Assembly (NCBI GenBank): GCA_023053575.1
Contig: JAKZAP010000020.1
Location: 15,867,998-15,931,997, forward strand
Direction of reading: 5' to 3'
Source: Branchinecta lynchi
Lineage: Eukaryota; Arthropoda; Branchiopoda; Anostraca; Branchinectidae
DNA length: 64,000 bases
Shown: piece by piece, positions 1 through 10,110 of the stretch
Layout: each line of letters starts with the position of its first letter
Position numbering within the stretch: position 1 is the stretch's first letter
Notes under the pieces: model-generated
The model's input: only the letters and a program-made list of their open reading frames with translations
Told to the model about the DNA's origin: nothing
Database searches by the model: none
Translations under genes and position numbers: made by a program

Positions 1-734
1 TACCTGAGTCGAAACTGACTCCCTATAGCTAGTTTTCCAGGTCACGGGAGAAAACTCCGTGAAGCTTCTCGAACTTCCGCAATCCAGCCTGTAAAAAAGT
101 TTCTGAGCTCACAAATTGCCTGTAGGGACACAATCGGGTGACGATCTTAATTTCAGTCCCTTATCCTCTACTCCTTTGCCAAAGATCTTCTCTGTCCCGG
201 TCGCTATCCTTTTGATTCAGTGACCGGATTTCCTTGTAAATCAGGTCGGGATGCCCATCTCTTGGAAATTATGAGATACGTAATTATTCTTATTCGAGGG
301 ATTATCGTGCGATTTGGCAGCGGGCACGGAATATTACAAGAGCTTCCTGTGGGACTGTTTTGTTGGTGGTTGTTGCAGGGCCAGAGAAAATACTTTTCCA
401 GTTACGGTACTTTGCTGGTGTGGTACTAGTATCTTTGAACACTCCTCCAAGTTAGACTAGGCTTTGTTTGTTTACCTCTGAAACAGTCAAGGAAACAGTA
501 GGCTAAATTGAGAGCCCAGTAGGGGTCGGTACAACCCTACCAAGAACAAATAAGCCAATAGAACCCCCAACTTTGGTCTGTGCAGCGACTATGGATACCC
601 CGACAAAATTGAGCTGAGCTAGAGGTACTTGCTTAGCTTTTAGTTTATGCCCGTCTACTTCCCTCCTAACCGCTGCGCATGTCAGAGGAAAAAGTGCAGC
701 AGGCGTGCTGACGCGCTCTGCAGCGCGTCACCCG
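1..734. other. No gene recognised; left flank
   Basis: I see no supported gene here. The 69-codon open frame near 220-429 has no recognisable domain. A short motif (CCAAGAACAAATAAG near 537-551) recurs at 11534-11555 and in inverse orientation near 1230-1252, so part of this stretch belongs to a dispersed repeat. Confidence 0.4.
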
Positions 735-1027
735 ATGAAAAATGTGTAGCCTGCGCAGTAGTATGGTAGTAGTACGAAAAAGTTGCGTGTAATACTACGT
801 AATAGCAAAGAATACTATCATTGACTCTGCCTCAGATTGATCCAGTCTTATCTATTTGGTATCCAGTAGCATCCTGTCTTGCCGTAGAAGATCCAGTCTT
901 GCTAATAGTAGCATATAGTAGTATGCATTAACACGGTAGCCTTGAAGTGTAGGAGCATCGTTAGTACTGCATGCTACTTTTTCGTGCTACTTCATAGTAC
1001 TGTTTTGAGACAAATTTTTCATCGGGC
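722..1027. mobile_element. MITE-like inverted repeat, TAGTA-rich
   Basis: Imperfect ends face each other: CACCCGATGAAAAAT on the left, and its inverse (ATTTTTCATCGGGCAC) near 1015-1029. Inside, GTAGTACGAAAAAGT at about 768 is mirrored by ACTTTTTCGTGCTAC at about 978. The core is rich in TAGTA words. I could not fix a target-site duplication, so boundaries are approximate and the superfamily is unassigned. Confidence 0.5.
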
Positions 1028-1386
1028 ACATGCGATGCCACAACAGTATACAACCAATCGGCTTTTACTCTCAAAATTTCTTCTCTGGGGCTTTACTGCG
1101 ATATAGCTGCGATATAGCCGAACTATGATGTCCCGCGTAGCTCCTACCCTCCGCTCGCCTGTATCGGGCAGGGTATTGGGAATCTCTTCGACTCCGCATG
1201 GTAGTACTACAGAGATAGGGAGACGGTGTTTCTTGTTCTTATTTGTTCTTGGTCCGACTGTTCTACCTGTCCGATGTGTGGTTGTATGGATAATTACCTC
1301 AAAGTACACTTGCAAGCAATGGATGCCCGATGAGTAGCTTAATTGCGTTCTTGATGACTGTTACTTTCGGGTTGTCGACTCAGGGT

Positions 1387-1709
1387 CAGTCTACCACAAA
1401 TCCCTGATTTTGGGATACCCTATGCCAAATGCTGGATATCTCTAGCATTTGGCATAGCCTATGCCTAACGCTGGATACCCTATGTCAAACAGTGGATACC
1501 TGTTTCCAATAAGATATTGATGATTTGATGAAGCTCTGAAATCAACCAATCAGAATTAACCTATACTGAAATAGGTCAGGGTTAGAGTACCAACAGGTAT
1601 CCAGCGTTTGGCATAGGGTATCCAGCGTTAGGCATAGGCTATGCCAAATGTTAGACATATCCAGCGTTAGGCATAGGTTATCAAAAAATCAGGGGTTTGT
1701 GGTAGACTG
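1387..1709. mobile_element. hAT-type MITE with 8-bp TSD
   Basis: The 323-bp element starts CAGTCTACCACAAA and ends with the inverse. It is flanked by identical 8-bp copies of CTCAGGGT (1379-1386 and 1710-1717), the duplication length typical of hAT transposition. The arms contain repeated GGATACCCTATGCC and GCATTTGGCATAG words in both orientations, so the whole element can fold. There is no coding capacity, so it is non-autonomous. Confidence 0.85.
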
Positions 1710-1738
1710 CTCAGGGTGGACCAGTCTTCCCTCCACGG

Positions 1739-2024
1739 TTGAGCAAAATAACTCTAGAGAGTAATGTGAAGAATTATCCTTCCCGTGCATCAAAAATGGG
1801 CCTCCTTCCAGCGCCGCCCAGCGAGAGAAGCTTCAGCGAACTGTTCGGCTGTGCAGTGGCGGACTAGAGTTATTTTGCTCTGGATCAGAGCCAGCGCTGG
1901 TTAACGACTCGTCGAGTTTCAGTAGGGAAGTTCTCGTCCGCTAGCGGAGCTAGTGTCGTTGCGATTTGACTGAGTGTCACTTTTTCAAAGTTCCCGCATA
2001 ACTCTCTAGAGTTATTTTGCTCAG
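1739..2024. mobile_element. hAT-type MITE with 28-bp TIRs and 8-bp TSD
   Basis: The 286-bp element has 28-bp terminal inverted repeats (left starts TTGAGCAAAATAACTC, right ends GAGTTATTTTGCTCAG). Identical 8-bp duplications CTCCACGG lie at 1731-1738 and 2025-2032. A third internal copy of the terminal word occurs near 1866-1880. It lies only 29 bp from the previous MITE but has unrelated termini. Non-coding. Confidence 0.87.
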
Positions 2025-2109
2025 CTCCACGGCCGAGCTTTCCAGTTCTTGTCCGGTTGCTTCCTTAAAGGAGTCGGAAGTTTAGTTGGTTACGGTTTCT
2101 TCTGACAAA

Positions 2110-2345
2110 GCATTTCACAAGGGAATTACTCGGTTCGAGAAGAACCAGAGTTGAGAAAAACTTAAAACATTTATTGTATGAATGTGAAAGTTTGAGTGAG
2201 CTTCCGTCAGAAACTTTTGGAGAAATGGAAGGGGAGCGAATAAAGAATGGATCTGCAGCCTCAGGGGGAATAGTTGTTTTGGTAATAATAAACGATTGAC
2301 AAGGATAGCCCTATTCCATAGGGCTAGGTTATTATAGTGTGTGTT
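2110..2345 (+). pseudogene. LINE 3'-end fragment
   Basis: One forward frame reads NLKHLLYECESLSEL, which resembles the C-terminal Cys/His cluster region of non-LTR retrotransposon ORF2 proteins, then runs into a non-coding tail. The tail (GGGGAGCGAATAAAGAATGG, then TAGCCCTATTC with its inverse ATAGGGCTA) recurs at 5199-5310. Only the last part of a 5'-truncated copy is present. Confidence 0.5.
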
Positions 2346-2349
2346 TTTT

Positions 2350-2575
2350 TGTTCTGTATATACTCTATATGACTAAGTCTAAAATACGCCAGCTATCCTC
2401 AGGAAGAAGTAGTAAGCGTATCCGTACGACTCAAACTCAACGACTCAAATCCTGTGTCAATCAATGACCGCGATCTTTGGCAGCAGCTGTGACACTATTT
2501 CTGCCTTTCTTCCGCTAGATACCCGGAGAGGCCGGAGATTTTACATCGGCAAGGAGAGATAGTCATCAGTATTTG
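2350..2575. repeat. Dispersed repeat R1, copy 1
   Basis: This stretch is clearly similar to 48070-48290: both share CTCTATAT..AAGT, CACGCCAG/TACGCCAG, GATCCTC, GCGATCTTTGG, CAGCTGTGA and GCATCGGCAAG in the same order. The second copy lies immediately upstream of MAM exon 3. No protein is evident. Confidence 0.6.
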
Positions 2576-2619
2576 CCAAAGCCGCTGGCTCTTAGCATAA
2601 TTCAAATGGCTATCGCTCA

Positions 2620-2945
2620 TAATGCCCAGGACTCAGAGAGCGTGTTCCATCCTACTTACCGTAGTTACTGCGGTAACTGCGAATCCTGCCTTTTTGCCGT
2701 CAAGGCTGGAACGAGTTTTCTATTTTCCAGCAGGATATCACGCCACGGGCGAATTCGACCAACCGTTACAGAGATGCGTAGTTACTACGCTTACCACGCT
2801 CCCGAGCATGGTAAGCAAATAGTAACTATTAGTTACTATTCCGAGAAGGTTGGAACGGTCAGCGTAGTAACTTTTCGTGAGAATGGAACGGAAATAGTAA
2901 CTAATACTAACTATTGTTAGAAGGGTGGAATACGCTCAGAATGTC
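2620..2945. repeat. GTAGTTACT dyad-rich repeat
   Basis: Repeated GTAGTTACTRC and AGTAACTATT words in both orientations, with near-identical flanks at each end (CGCTCATAATGCCCAGGACT and CGCTCAGAATGTCCAGGACT). This is compatible with a small self-complementary insertion in a duplicated flank. The overlapping open frame is a by-product of this repeat. Confidence 0.4.
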
Positions 2946-2949
2946 CAGG

Positions 2950-3176
2950 ACTCAAAATGCCCACGGTCAGGAGGCTGACGGTTCAGAATGACTGCTCCCC
3001 GGTTGGTGTCAGACACTTCACCCGGTCGCTTCACTCTAATGACTAACCAGTGCTTCCACTTGCTCCACTTCGAAAATCCTGCCGGGAACCCAAAAATCCT
3101 GAAAAATCCTGCTCGGAAAGCCCAAAAATCCTGCAAAGAAATCCTGCCCCAAAAAACAAAGAAAATTCCGTACTAG
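2950..3176. repeat. AAAATCCTG-word repeat with CAGTGCTTCCACTT terminus
   Basis: CAGTGCTTCCACTT at about 3049-3062 is followed by repeated AAAATCCTG words. The same word cluster in inverse arrangement lies at 4955-5085, ending AAGTGGAAGCACTG. The same end sequence occurs at 9601-9615. This looks like a hAT-like non-autonomous element whose other ends are eroded. Confidence 0.4.
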
Positions 3177-3384
3177 TTAAAGGGACAGTTTTTAATACTA
3201 TATACAGCTGGAGGATTTAAGCAAACGCAGCAGAATTTTCGTCTCTATCTTTTGGGAGGACTGGGACGGTTTTGCCGTAAGAACTAAATGAATATTAAAA
3301 GACTAAATACTGCAAATACCAACACTACCATTACGTCACTAGACGGGACTTGAAAATGTATAGACAACAGGCGCATTGGCAACG

Positions 3385-3600
3385 ACTGTACCCAGGACAA
3401 ATTATACTATGCGCCGCAGGCAAACATTTTTGAATTTGGGCTTTTTTTTCTGGCAAAATATAACTTAAATTCTAGCTTTTAGTGTAGTTTTAACTCGCAA
3501 ATATTCCAAGCCTTCAACACCTACTAAAAGTGAAACACCCTTCTTCGAAATAGGGAATATATACTACAAAATGCGCCACAGGCGAAATTTTCTGGAAACA
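3385..3600. repeat. GCCGCAGGCG-word tandem repeat, short copy
   Basis: Two diverged units each carry GCGCCGCAGGC or GCGCCACAGGC followed by A/T-rich sequence. The same word is repeated at 41950-42500 and singly near 8830 and 9410. Confidence 0.45.
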
Positions 3601-3616
3601 CTGATGACAAAGTGTC

Positions 3617-4740
3617 TTTTTGGGATCCCAAAACGTAAGTGGAGGGATACCTATGACAATCGCAAAAGTTGTCCGTCTGTCCGTCCGTCCGTCTGTGTGC
3701 ACTGTAACTCTCGAAGGGAATGAGATATTTTGATGAAACTTAGTGTGAGGATTCTTTGGGTCAAGATTAAGGTCAAGTTCGTAGATGAGCTATTTAGCCC
3801 TACATTTAGGGGTGGGGGAGGGGTTTTAAATTAAGGACAAATTAAATATTTTTAAACAGATAATGTGATAGTCGATTATGAGGTAAGAAGACATGTTGAA
3901 CACGATGGTGAAAACCATTTTGTCATCGGAAAAGTAATTCGCCCGGAAACCGGCCAAAACCGGAAAGTTTGTTAAAGTAAAAATTTTATTTAAAGTTGAT
4001 TAGATGTTTGATTTAGGGGTTGGAAGCGATGCTGAACACAATGGTGAAAACCATTTTCTCGCCGAACAAGTAGTTCGCCCGGAATCCGGCCAAAACCGGA
4101 AAGTTTGTTAAACGTAAAAGTTTTATTTAGAGTTGATTAGATGTTCGATTTAGGGGTAAGAAGACATGCTGAACACTTATGTGAAAACAATTTTCAACCC
4201 AGACAAGTAGTTCGCCCAGAATCCGGCCAAAACCGAAAATTTTTAAAAGTTAGAGTTTTATTTGTAGTTGATTATATATTCGATTTAGGGGTAAAGAGAT
4301 GGTGAATCCGTGTATGGCAATCAATTTTTTACCCGGACATATAGTTCAGCGGGAATCCGGCTGGACCCGGAAAATTTGTTATAAGTTGAATTTTTATTTG
4401 AAGTTGATTAGATGCTCAGTATTGGGGAAAGAAGATACGCTGAGTTCGTTTTTGAGCTTTCTTTTTTCGACTGAAAAGTAGTTCCGAAGTTCGGCCGAAA
4501 CCGGGACATTGGCAGAAGTGGCAGGAAGTTTTCGTCAAAACAGAGATGGCTTATAGGGGTAAACACACATGCTGATTCAATACCTGAACTTGTTTTTCTC
4601 AGATGATTAACCTGTTTTTGAATTTTAATAGTAAAAATGTTCAAAGATTCTGGCGAAGACTGGATCTGGCGAAGACAAGACCCGATTGTCTGGATCAAAT
4701 ATTGAATTTTTGGGATCCCATCGAAACCTTTGGTCTTGTT
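3617..4740 (-). mobile_element. Family 2 element, copy A
   Basis: Read on the - strand it begins AACAAGACCAAAGG and ends with the palindrome TTTTGGGATCCCAAAA (3618-3633). The body is a tandem array of roughly 130-bp units carrying the words CCGGTTTTGGCCGGATTCC, GGTTTTCACCAT, TTCAGCATGTCTTC and ATCTAATCAACTTC. It is followed by AAGTTTCATCAAAATATCTC and a (GGAC/GACGGAC) stretch near 3680 about 50 bp before the palindrome. It is one of six copies in the window. Non-coding. Confidence 0.75.
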
Positions 4741-4954
4741 GCTATCCGAAATAAAGACGCCATCAGACGATTTAAACGAAAGAAATAAACCACATTTCTT
4801 CGTTTTCTAATAAAAAGGACTTTGGTATCAGATGGTCAAAATTGGACAAAAACAGAACGTCAAACGAAGCCATATAGCTAAACTAGAGCTTCCATTATGG
4901 TTGCGTTTTCTAAAAAATGACCGACTCATACTGCAGTCTGTTATAAATATCAGC

Positions 4955-5085
4955 AAATTCCTGGTAAATCCTGAATAAGTCCGGAAATCCTGCAAAATCC
5001 TGGAATCTCAAAAATCCTGAAAAATATCCTGACGGGATCCAAAAATCTTGAATTTCAGGATAAATCCTGCAAAGTGGAAGCACTG
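4955..5085. repeat. AAATCCTG-word repeat, second copy
   Basis: A run of AAATCCTG words ends in AAAGTGGAAGCACTG near 5068-5082. It is the inverse counterpart of the repeat at 2950-3176. Confidence 0.4.
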
Positions 5086-5645
5086 TGACTAACCTCACAT
5101 CCACCCAGTCTCCAAGACTGCGCAACCCTTTGATGTTGTGTTACACCGAGCTAATAAGTCAGCGGTTGTCGCCTACCTAAAGCGCAGCAAATGGAGGGGG
5201 GAGCGAATAAAGAATGGATATGTAGTCTCAGGGGGAATAATTGTTTTCTAATAATAAACAGTTGACAAGGCTGCTGGGTAGCCCTATTCAATAGGGATAG
5301 GTTCTTATAGTGTGTTTTTATTTGTTCTGTGTATTTGCCATAGCATTTAAATGGCTTTCGCTCAAAACGCTCACAACTCAATTCACCCGGTCGCTTCACT
5401 CTAATGACTAACCTCACATCCACCCGGTCCCAGGACTGCGCAACCCTTTGCTGTTGGATGTACAACAAGCTAACAAGTCAGCGCTTGTCGCTTACATTTT
5501 AACAGTACGTGCTTGTATTCGTTTCGTATTTATTGTTTGTTAGTTTGTGTCTTATTTGTATTATTAGTGAGGTATGTTTTTCCAGTTCCCACCTGTGTTA
5601 GCCTAGTGCTATTAGGGTTGAAATAAAATTAATTGATTGATTGAT
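5085..5645 (+). mobile_element. LINE 3' end with (ATTG)n tail
   Basis: A roughly 90-bp segment at 5091-5160 is repeated at 5403-5495 (CTAACCTCACATCCACCC, then GACTGCGCAACCCTTTG). One frame of the second copy reads as a LINE-type C-terminal tail. The sequence then passes through a short 3' UTR with GGTTGAAATAAA and ends in a GATTGATTGAT tail at about 5630-5645. It is a 5'-truncated non-LTR copy on the + strand. Confidence 0.6.
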
Positions 5646-5689
5646 ACACGGTTTCTACCCAAGATACAAGAAAGCCCAGAGGGTAGTGA

Positions 5690-6360
5690 AAGCAGAACTG
5701 AAACCTGATATATTATTCCAGTATTTTCCTTCTCAATAACAAGGGCAATTGCGTATTTTCGATTTTGTTTTCACACTCGTTTGCATGCTGTTTCTCTCGG
5801 TCAAAATTTAGGTTGCGTTCCGGAACTTAACAATCGTTAACAAATTGTTAACAGTTGTTAACTTTTTGCGTTCCACGTTTCTGATTTCGAAATTTAAGCT
5901 CCGCCCACGTACAGTTTCCGTTCCAGAGCTTAACGATTGTTAACTATTTTGTAACGATGGTCGGTCAGCATCGTTACAAAATAGTTAACAATTGTAGAAC
6001 TGGGAATAGTTTATGATCTTAAAGCTGCAGTTAGCTCCGCCCCGAAGTAAAGTTAATGATAGTTAACGATTGTTAAGTTCGTGGAACGCAACCTTAATCT
6101 TCCTGTGTAATTAATCCCGCCTCTCGCGTCGTTTCTGATTGGTTCAGTCGGAAGGTACGGACTGTACAAACCAATCAAAAACAATTTTTGTTGGCAACTT
6201 TAGTCAAGATTGCGCGTTGGGGAGACGTTGTGACAGTTGGTGCAGTAGTTAGTGTTTAGTCAGGACTGTTTTTCTACCGCGGAATTTGAACTGGAGTGCA
6301 TCAGCTGTATGCCGCTGGTGGGAAATTGGAACGATCAGGTCTTCAGTGAACTCTTTTTTA
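5690..6360. repeat. Dispersed repeat R2, copy 1 (interrupted by a MITE)
   Basis: Left part (AGAACTGAAACCTGATA.., ATTTTCGATTTT) and right part (GATTGGTT.AGTC, TACGGACTGTACAAA, GCAGCTGTA) match 48615-49290 in the same order. The Harbinger-like MITE at 5811-6093 sits between the two parts here. The copy at 48.6 kb has unrelated sequence at that point. Confidence 0.55.
5811..6093. mobile_element. PIF/Harbinger-like MITE with TTA TSD
   Basis: The ends are GGTTGCGTTCC..GGAACGCAACC, extending to about 30 bp of inverted repeat (..AACTTAACAATCGTTAAC). The flanking trinucleotide TTA is present on both sides (5808-5810, 6094-6096), the usual target duplication of PIF/Harbinger elements. The centre holds a second, near-perfect palindrome (TTAACTATTTTGTAACGATG and its inverse, about 5939-5996). 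Non-coding. Confidence 0.75.
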
Positions 6361-6408
6361 ACCCTAATCTCTAATCTTTAACCCTAACCCTAATCTTTCC
6401 ATTTTAAC
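6358..6408. repeat. Short telomere-like (AACCCT) tract
   Basis: TTTAACCCTAATC and AACCCTAACCCTAATC words occur here, a few degenerate units of the animal telomere repeat. This is interstitial and short. Confidence 0.5.
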
Positions 6409-6429
6409 TTTAAAACTCTGTTGTCTTTA

Positions 6430-6600
6430 CTATTATATTCGTAATTTAACTTTTTCGTTAAAGGACATATCCTACCTATAATACTGACGCAACCTACTTC
6501 CGTAACCACTGCAACAATTTCTCAACCCGGAGGCCCGAATTTTGTACGGTACATTCTAACCCCTCTAACAAAACCTCGTTTATTTTCTCACTTGCCGTGA
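6430..6600 (-). repeat. CCTTTAA-end element fragment
   Basis: This is the inverse of the right part of 25012-25354: TTAAAGGAC, CTATAATACT.ACGCAACCT, GTACATTCTAACCCCTCTAAC and ATTTTCTCA are all shared. Other partial copies lie at 39250-39320 and 41600-41700. Confidence 0.5.
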
Positions 6601-6662
6601 TTCACTACCGTCGATGCGTATCACGCTGTCGACGTTTGTCTGCGAGAAGTATTTCCTATCAG

Positions 6663-7745
6663 AACAAGAGCAAAGGTTTCGATGGGATCCCAAAAATTCA
6701 ATATCTGATCCAGACAACTGGGTCTTGTCTTCGCCAGATCCAGTCTTCGCCAGACTCCTTGAACGTTTATACTATTAAAATTCAGAAACAGATTAAGGCC
6801 AAATAGCTAATCATCTGAGAAAACCAAGTTCAGATATGTATTCATCATGTGTGTTTACCCCTATAAGTAGTAACTAATTGTCCGGCGAAAAAGAAAGCTC
6901 AAAAATGAACTCAGTGTATCTTCTTTCCCCAATAATTAACATCTAATCAATTTCAAAGAAAAATAACTTGTAACAAATTTTCCGACTCCAGCCGGATTCT
7001 GGTCGAACTATATGTCCGGGTAAAAAACGATTATCACACACGGATTCAGCATCTCTTCATACCCCTAATTCCGATATCTAATCAACTACAAATAAAACTT
7101 CAACTTTTAACAATTGTCCGGTTTTGGCCGGATTCCGGGCGAACTACATGTTCGGGTAGAAAATTGTTTTCACGTAAGCGTTCAGAATGTCTTCTTGCCC
7201 TCAATCGAAAATTTAATCAACTCCAAATAAAACTTTTAATTTTAACAAACTATCCGGTTTGGGCCGGATTCCGGGCGAACTACTCGTCCGTCGAAAAAAT
7301 GGTTTTCATTTTTCACACACGATGGAATGTCTTCCTACCCCTAAATCAAACATCTAATCAACTTTAAATAAAAACTTTTACTTTTAACAAACTTTCCGGT
7401 ATTTGGCCGGATTCCGGACGAACTATTTGTCCGATGACAAAATGGTTTTCACCGTCGTGTTCAGCATGTCTTCTTACTCCATAATCGACTATCACATTAG
7501 CTGTTTCAAAATATTTTGTTTGCCCCTTAATTTGAACCCCCTCCCCACCGCTAAATGTAGGGTTACAAAGCCCATCTACAAACTCGACTGGTCCGATGAC
7601 CCAACGAATTCTCACACCAAGTTTCATCAAAATATCTCATTCCCTTCGAGAGTTATCGTGCTTACAGACGGACGGACGGACGGACAGACGGACAACTTTT
7701 GCGATGTCATAGGTATCCCTCCACTTACGTTTTGGGATCCCAAAA
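6663..7745 (+). mobile_element. Family 2 element, copy B
   Basis: It starts AACAAGAGCAAAGG and ends at TTTTGGGATCCCAAAA (7731-7745). The core holds about eight diverged roughly 130-bp tandem units. A GGACGGACGGACGGACAGAC stretch is at 7672-7692. Apparent open frames (for example 7403-7804) are repeat by-products. There is no protein domain. Confidence 0.75.
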
Positions 7746-8135
7746 GTATTCAATTATTTTTAAATACTGTACTTGAAGAGTTAACAGTGCGAGGGGTCCT
7801 TTAATAGTTTCACCTTGACTTTTTACAAAAAATTAAACTATTAAAAATCAAAATGAAGGAAAAGCATTCAAAATAAAAAATATTGTAACATGAAAAACAG
7901 CTCAAAACAGAAAAACTTAAAAAAAAAGCACACCCACACCGAGTGGTGCCCTTCCTCCATAGTGTACTTCTGCTGTTGGCAAAACAGCTACACCAAAAAA
8001 TCAAGACTCGTGTTCCTTTACAGTAAAACAACTTCAGTGAACCTTTAACGTATCGCCTCGCTTTATCATTGCTAAGCCCTACCTAATGGGTAATACCCAT
8101 ATTCCTTAGTATGACAGGCATTGTTTTCTTTCCAG
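7746..8135. other. Intron sequence before MAM exon 1
   Basis: A/T-rich, no supported gene. GAGGGGTCCTTTAA at 7791-7804 matches the termini of the CCTTTAA element family seen at 25 kb and 40 kb. The last 15 bases form a normal polypyrimidine tract and AG acceptor for exon 1. Confidence 0.5.
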
Positions 8136-8250
8136 GTGGTTACATATTTTTCGATATATTTGTACAAGGCCAGAGGCAAGAATTGGCTAAGTTAGTCAGC
8201 CCTTCGATACAGGGGAAAGATGGCCAGTCTCGGAACTGTATCACATTCTG
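8136..8250 (+). CDS. MAM-domain protein, exon 1 of 3 visible
   Basis: Acceptor TTTTCTTTCCAG precedes it and donor GTAAGA follows. The 115-bp exon begins in phase 1 and reads GGYIFFDIFVQGQRQELA, then SPSIQGKDGQSRNCITFW without a stop. This fits the middle of a MAM domain: the GGY-hydrophobic strand, the 'arrayed SP' stretch, then the Cys-x-x-hydrophobic-W strand (C at about residue 34). MAM domains are extracellular adhesion and recognition modules of surface or secreted proteins. The two bases left at the 3' end (TG) are completed by the first base of the exon at 24839 to give Trp. The N-terminal third of the domain must lie upstream; I did not find it in 1-8135. Confidence 0.72.
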
Positions 8251-8389
8251 GTAAGATTTATTTTCTTGTTAAGGGCGGACGAGTCCCCTGTTCGAAGGTG
8301 TCAAGTTCCTACCAGTGTCAAGTTCCATGGGGTAGGAATAAAAAATCAGTTAAAGTTGAACTGAAGGGCTAAATATTCTTTGAGTCCAA

Positions 8390-8560
8390 GCTGACTTTGA
8401 AACATTTATTCAAACAATGTTTACAACGGATACGTCAGCTATGATTCTTCATCAGCGATATTTCGGCCCTTCTTGGCAAGGGTCCTCGTCAGGCTATCAA
8501 TCCTCTAGTTCAACTTCGGTGAAGGAAGCTAACCTGTAATCAATACAGGTAATCCAACAG
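8390..8560. repeat. Dispersed repeat S (GGCCCTTCTTGGCAAGGGTC), copy 1
   Basis: It shares AAGCTGACT, ACGGATACGTCAGCT, ATATTTCGGCCCTTCTTGGC and AAGGGTCCTC with 20880-21010, 24195-24400 and 36855-37085. The central word is itself a near-palindrome. The copies vary at the ends. It is a short non-coding element of unknown class. Confidence 0.6.
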
Positions 8561-8950
8561 GTAATACAATAAAAGAAGGGCTAAATATGCTCACCAAGAA
8601 TGGCATAACTTTAGTAGAGATATGTTGACTTGAGCAGTTATAGTTAATTGATTTAATGTTGACGAGACGGGTTTGTTGGATGAGTTGGCGGGTGCTTTTG
8701 GTCGATAGGGCTGGCCGAGCACGCCTTTTCTGCTTTCTGGCAGGAATGATTATGTTATTTGTAAAAAAGAAATTCAGATAAAACCCCACCTAAATTATGC
8801 TTCTTGTACAAAATAGAGAATACTATGAAACGTGCCGCAGGCCAAAATTTTTTGAGACGTTTATCAGGGTAGTTATATATCAATTATAGATCTGTCTTTA
8901 ACGAGTGCTTCGCTTGACCATCTTCTCTCAGTGGTGACAAAGCCGATTTA

Positions 8951-9371
8951 ATAGTTGCGCTTTTGCTGATACCATGATATCTGTTACCACAGTAACTGGA
9001 TCTGCAATTAGTAGTTTTTGCAGTTACCGTGGTATCTGATACGCGGTGCCCTGCAAAAACGACTATTGCCGAAATTGCGCTTTTCGAAGTCATCCCAAAA
9101 GAAAAATAGATATCTAGTTACATCACTAAGTGCTGAACTTCTTTCTCACCAATCTGATAAAATTTGATGAAAGTGAGATGACTTTTCAGATACCACGACC
9201 AGTTACCACGGTCGGACCGTAGTATCTGAATATCTGATACCACGGTAACTGGCCAGATACCACGATAACTGCAAAAAAACCTTTTGACCGTAGTTTCAGA
9301 TACCACGATAACTGCAAAAACGACTTTAGACCGTGGTATCAGATACCATGGTATCTGCAAAAACGCAACTA
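8951..9371. mobile_element. MITE with repeated GATACCACGGTAACTG dyads, copy 1
   Basis: The ends (TAGTTGCGCTTTTGC and GCAAAAACGCAACTA) are inverse to each other. The inside carries at least eight GATACCACGGTAACTGC-type words in both orientations. A second copy is at 44345-44687 with the same central spacer (TCGAAGTCATCCCAAAAGAA, GAAAGTGAGATGACTTTTCA). The flanking bases allow a TA or AAT duplication, so I do not assign a superfamily. Confidence 0.65.
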
Positions 9372-9479
9372 ATGCCCTGCAGTGGCAGCCAAACAATTTT
9401 GAAATTATGTGCCGCAGGCGAAAATTTCGAAAAGGGTCTCTTTTTTGCTAAAATGCAGAGATTTTGTTCACAGATTAAA

Positions 9480-9616
9480 TGATGATGATGAGACAGTAAG
9501 TAAGGGGACCGGAAAATAAGTAGGAAATAAGTAGGGAAGTGATCCAAAATTTGGTAAGTAGAAAATGCCGAAAATAAGTGGTCTACTGCCAAAATAAGTA
9601 GAAGTGGAAGCACTGA
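9480..9616. repeat. AATAAGTAG-word repeat ending AAGTGGAAGCACTG
   Basis: Several GAAATAAGTAG/AAAATAAGTGG words precede the terminal sequence AAGTGGAAGCACTG. That terminal sequence is shared with the repeats at 3.0 and 5.0 kb. Probably a non-autonomous hAT-like remnant. Confidence 0.4.
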
Positions 9617-9894
9617 TAGACAGATAATAATGAGTCATGACGGCGAGCGCGAGGGGTTAAGTCCGATCTTCACCTCCCGGAACTTCCGGAATTTGGGCTT
9701 CCAGATTATTCTTTGACGTCTTCTTTACATTGACTCTGGAATATGAACCGGTCCAAACGTATATCAAAATAATCCAGAAAAAACGGGGCTTTTGAACTTC
9801 CAGATTTCCGATTCAAAAAATTTTCGAAAAATCTGGGAAGCTCGGAAGATCGTAAGAAAGACAAAAGCTAGGCATAACAGAGGGACTAAATGTT

Positions 9895-10110
9895 TTGAAC
9901 ATAGAGGTATAATGACATAGAGGTGCGACAAGTACGTAAGAATAAGTTAATTTGATAAAAAACGATTATTCGGAAACAGCGAAGCGACGAAGTAACGCAC
10001 TTTCATCAGGCCTCCAAGACTATTTAAGTGAATAGATTTGATGGATGACTAGACTGTCGTACTTCAGGCCTTTCGGTTAAACTTCAAGCGTTTGTGAGAC
10101 GTGGGGGCTC
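9895..10110 (-). repeat. Dispersed repeat Q (ATTTTCATCGGG), copy 1
   Basis: It contains GCGACGAAGTAACGCA, TTTCATCAGGCCTCCAAGAC and TGACTAGACTGTCGTA. Related copies are at 36590-36800 (inverse), 39680-40010 and 61790-61865. The 39.7-kb copy has both arms, so the family may be a foldback-type element. Confidence 0.5.

Noticed and set aside
6358..6408. Chromosome end
   Set aside because: Only a few degenerate telomere-like units with ordinary sequence on both sides.
7364..7804. Open frames on both strands at the end of family 2 copies (also 47112-47402)
   Set aside because: The same frame appears in each copy with stops at different places. It follows the 130-bp tandem unit and the GACGGAC stretch.
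8997..9373. Bacterial-type operators suggested by dense dyads
   Set aside because: The whole block is a repeated MITE in a eukaryotic intron.
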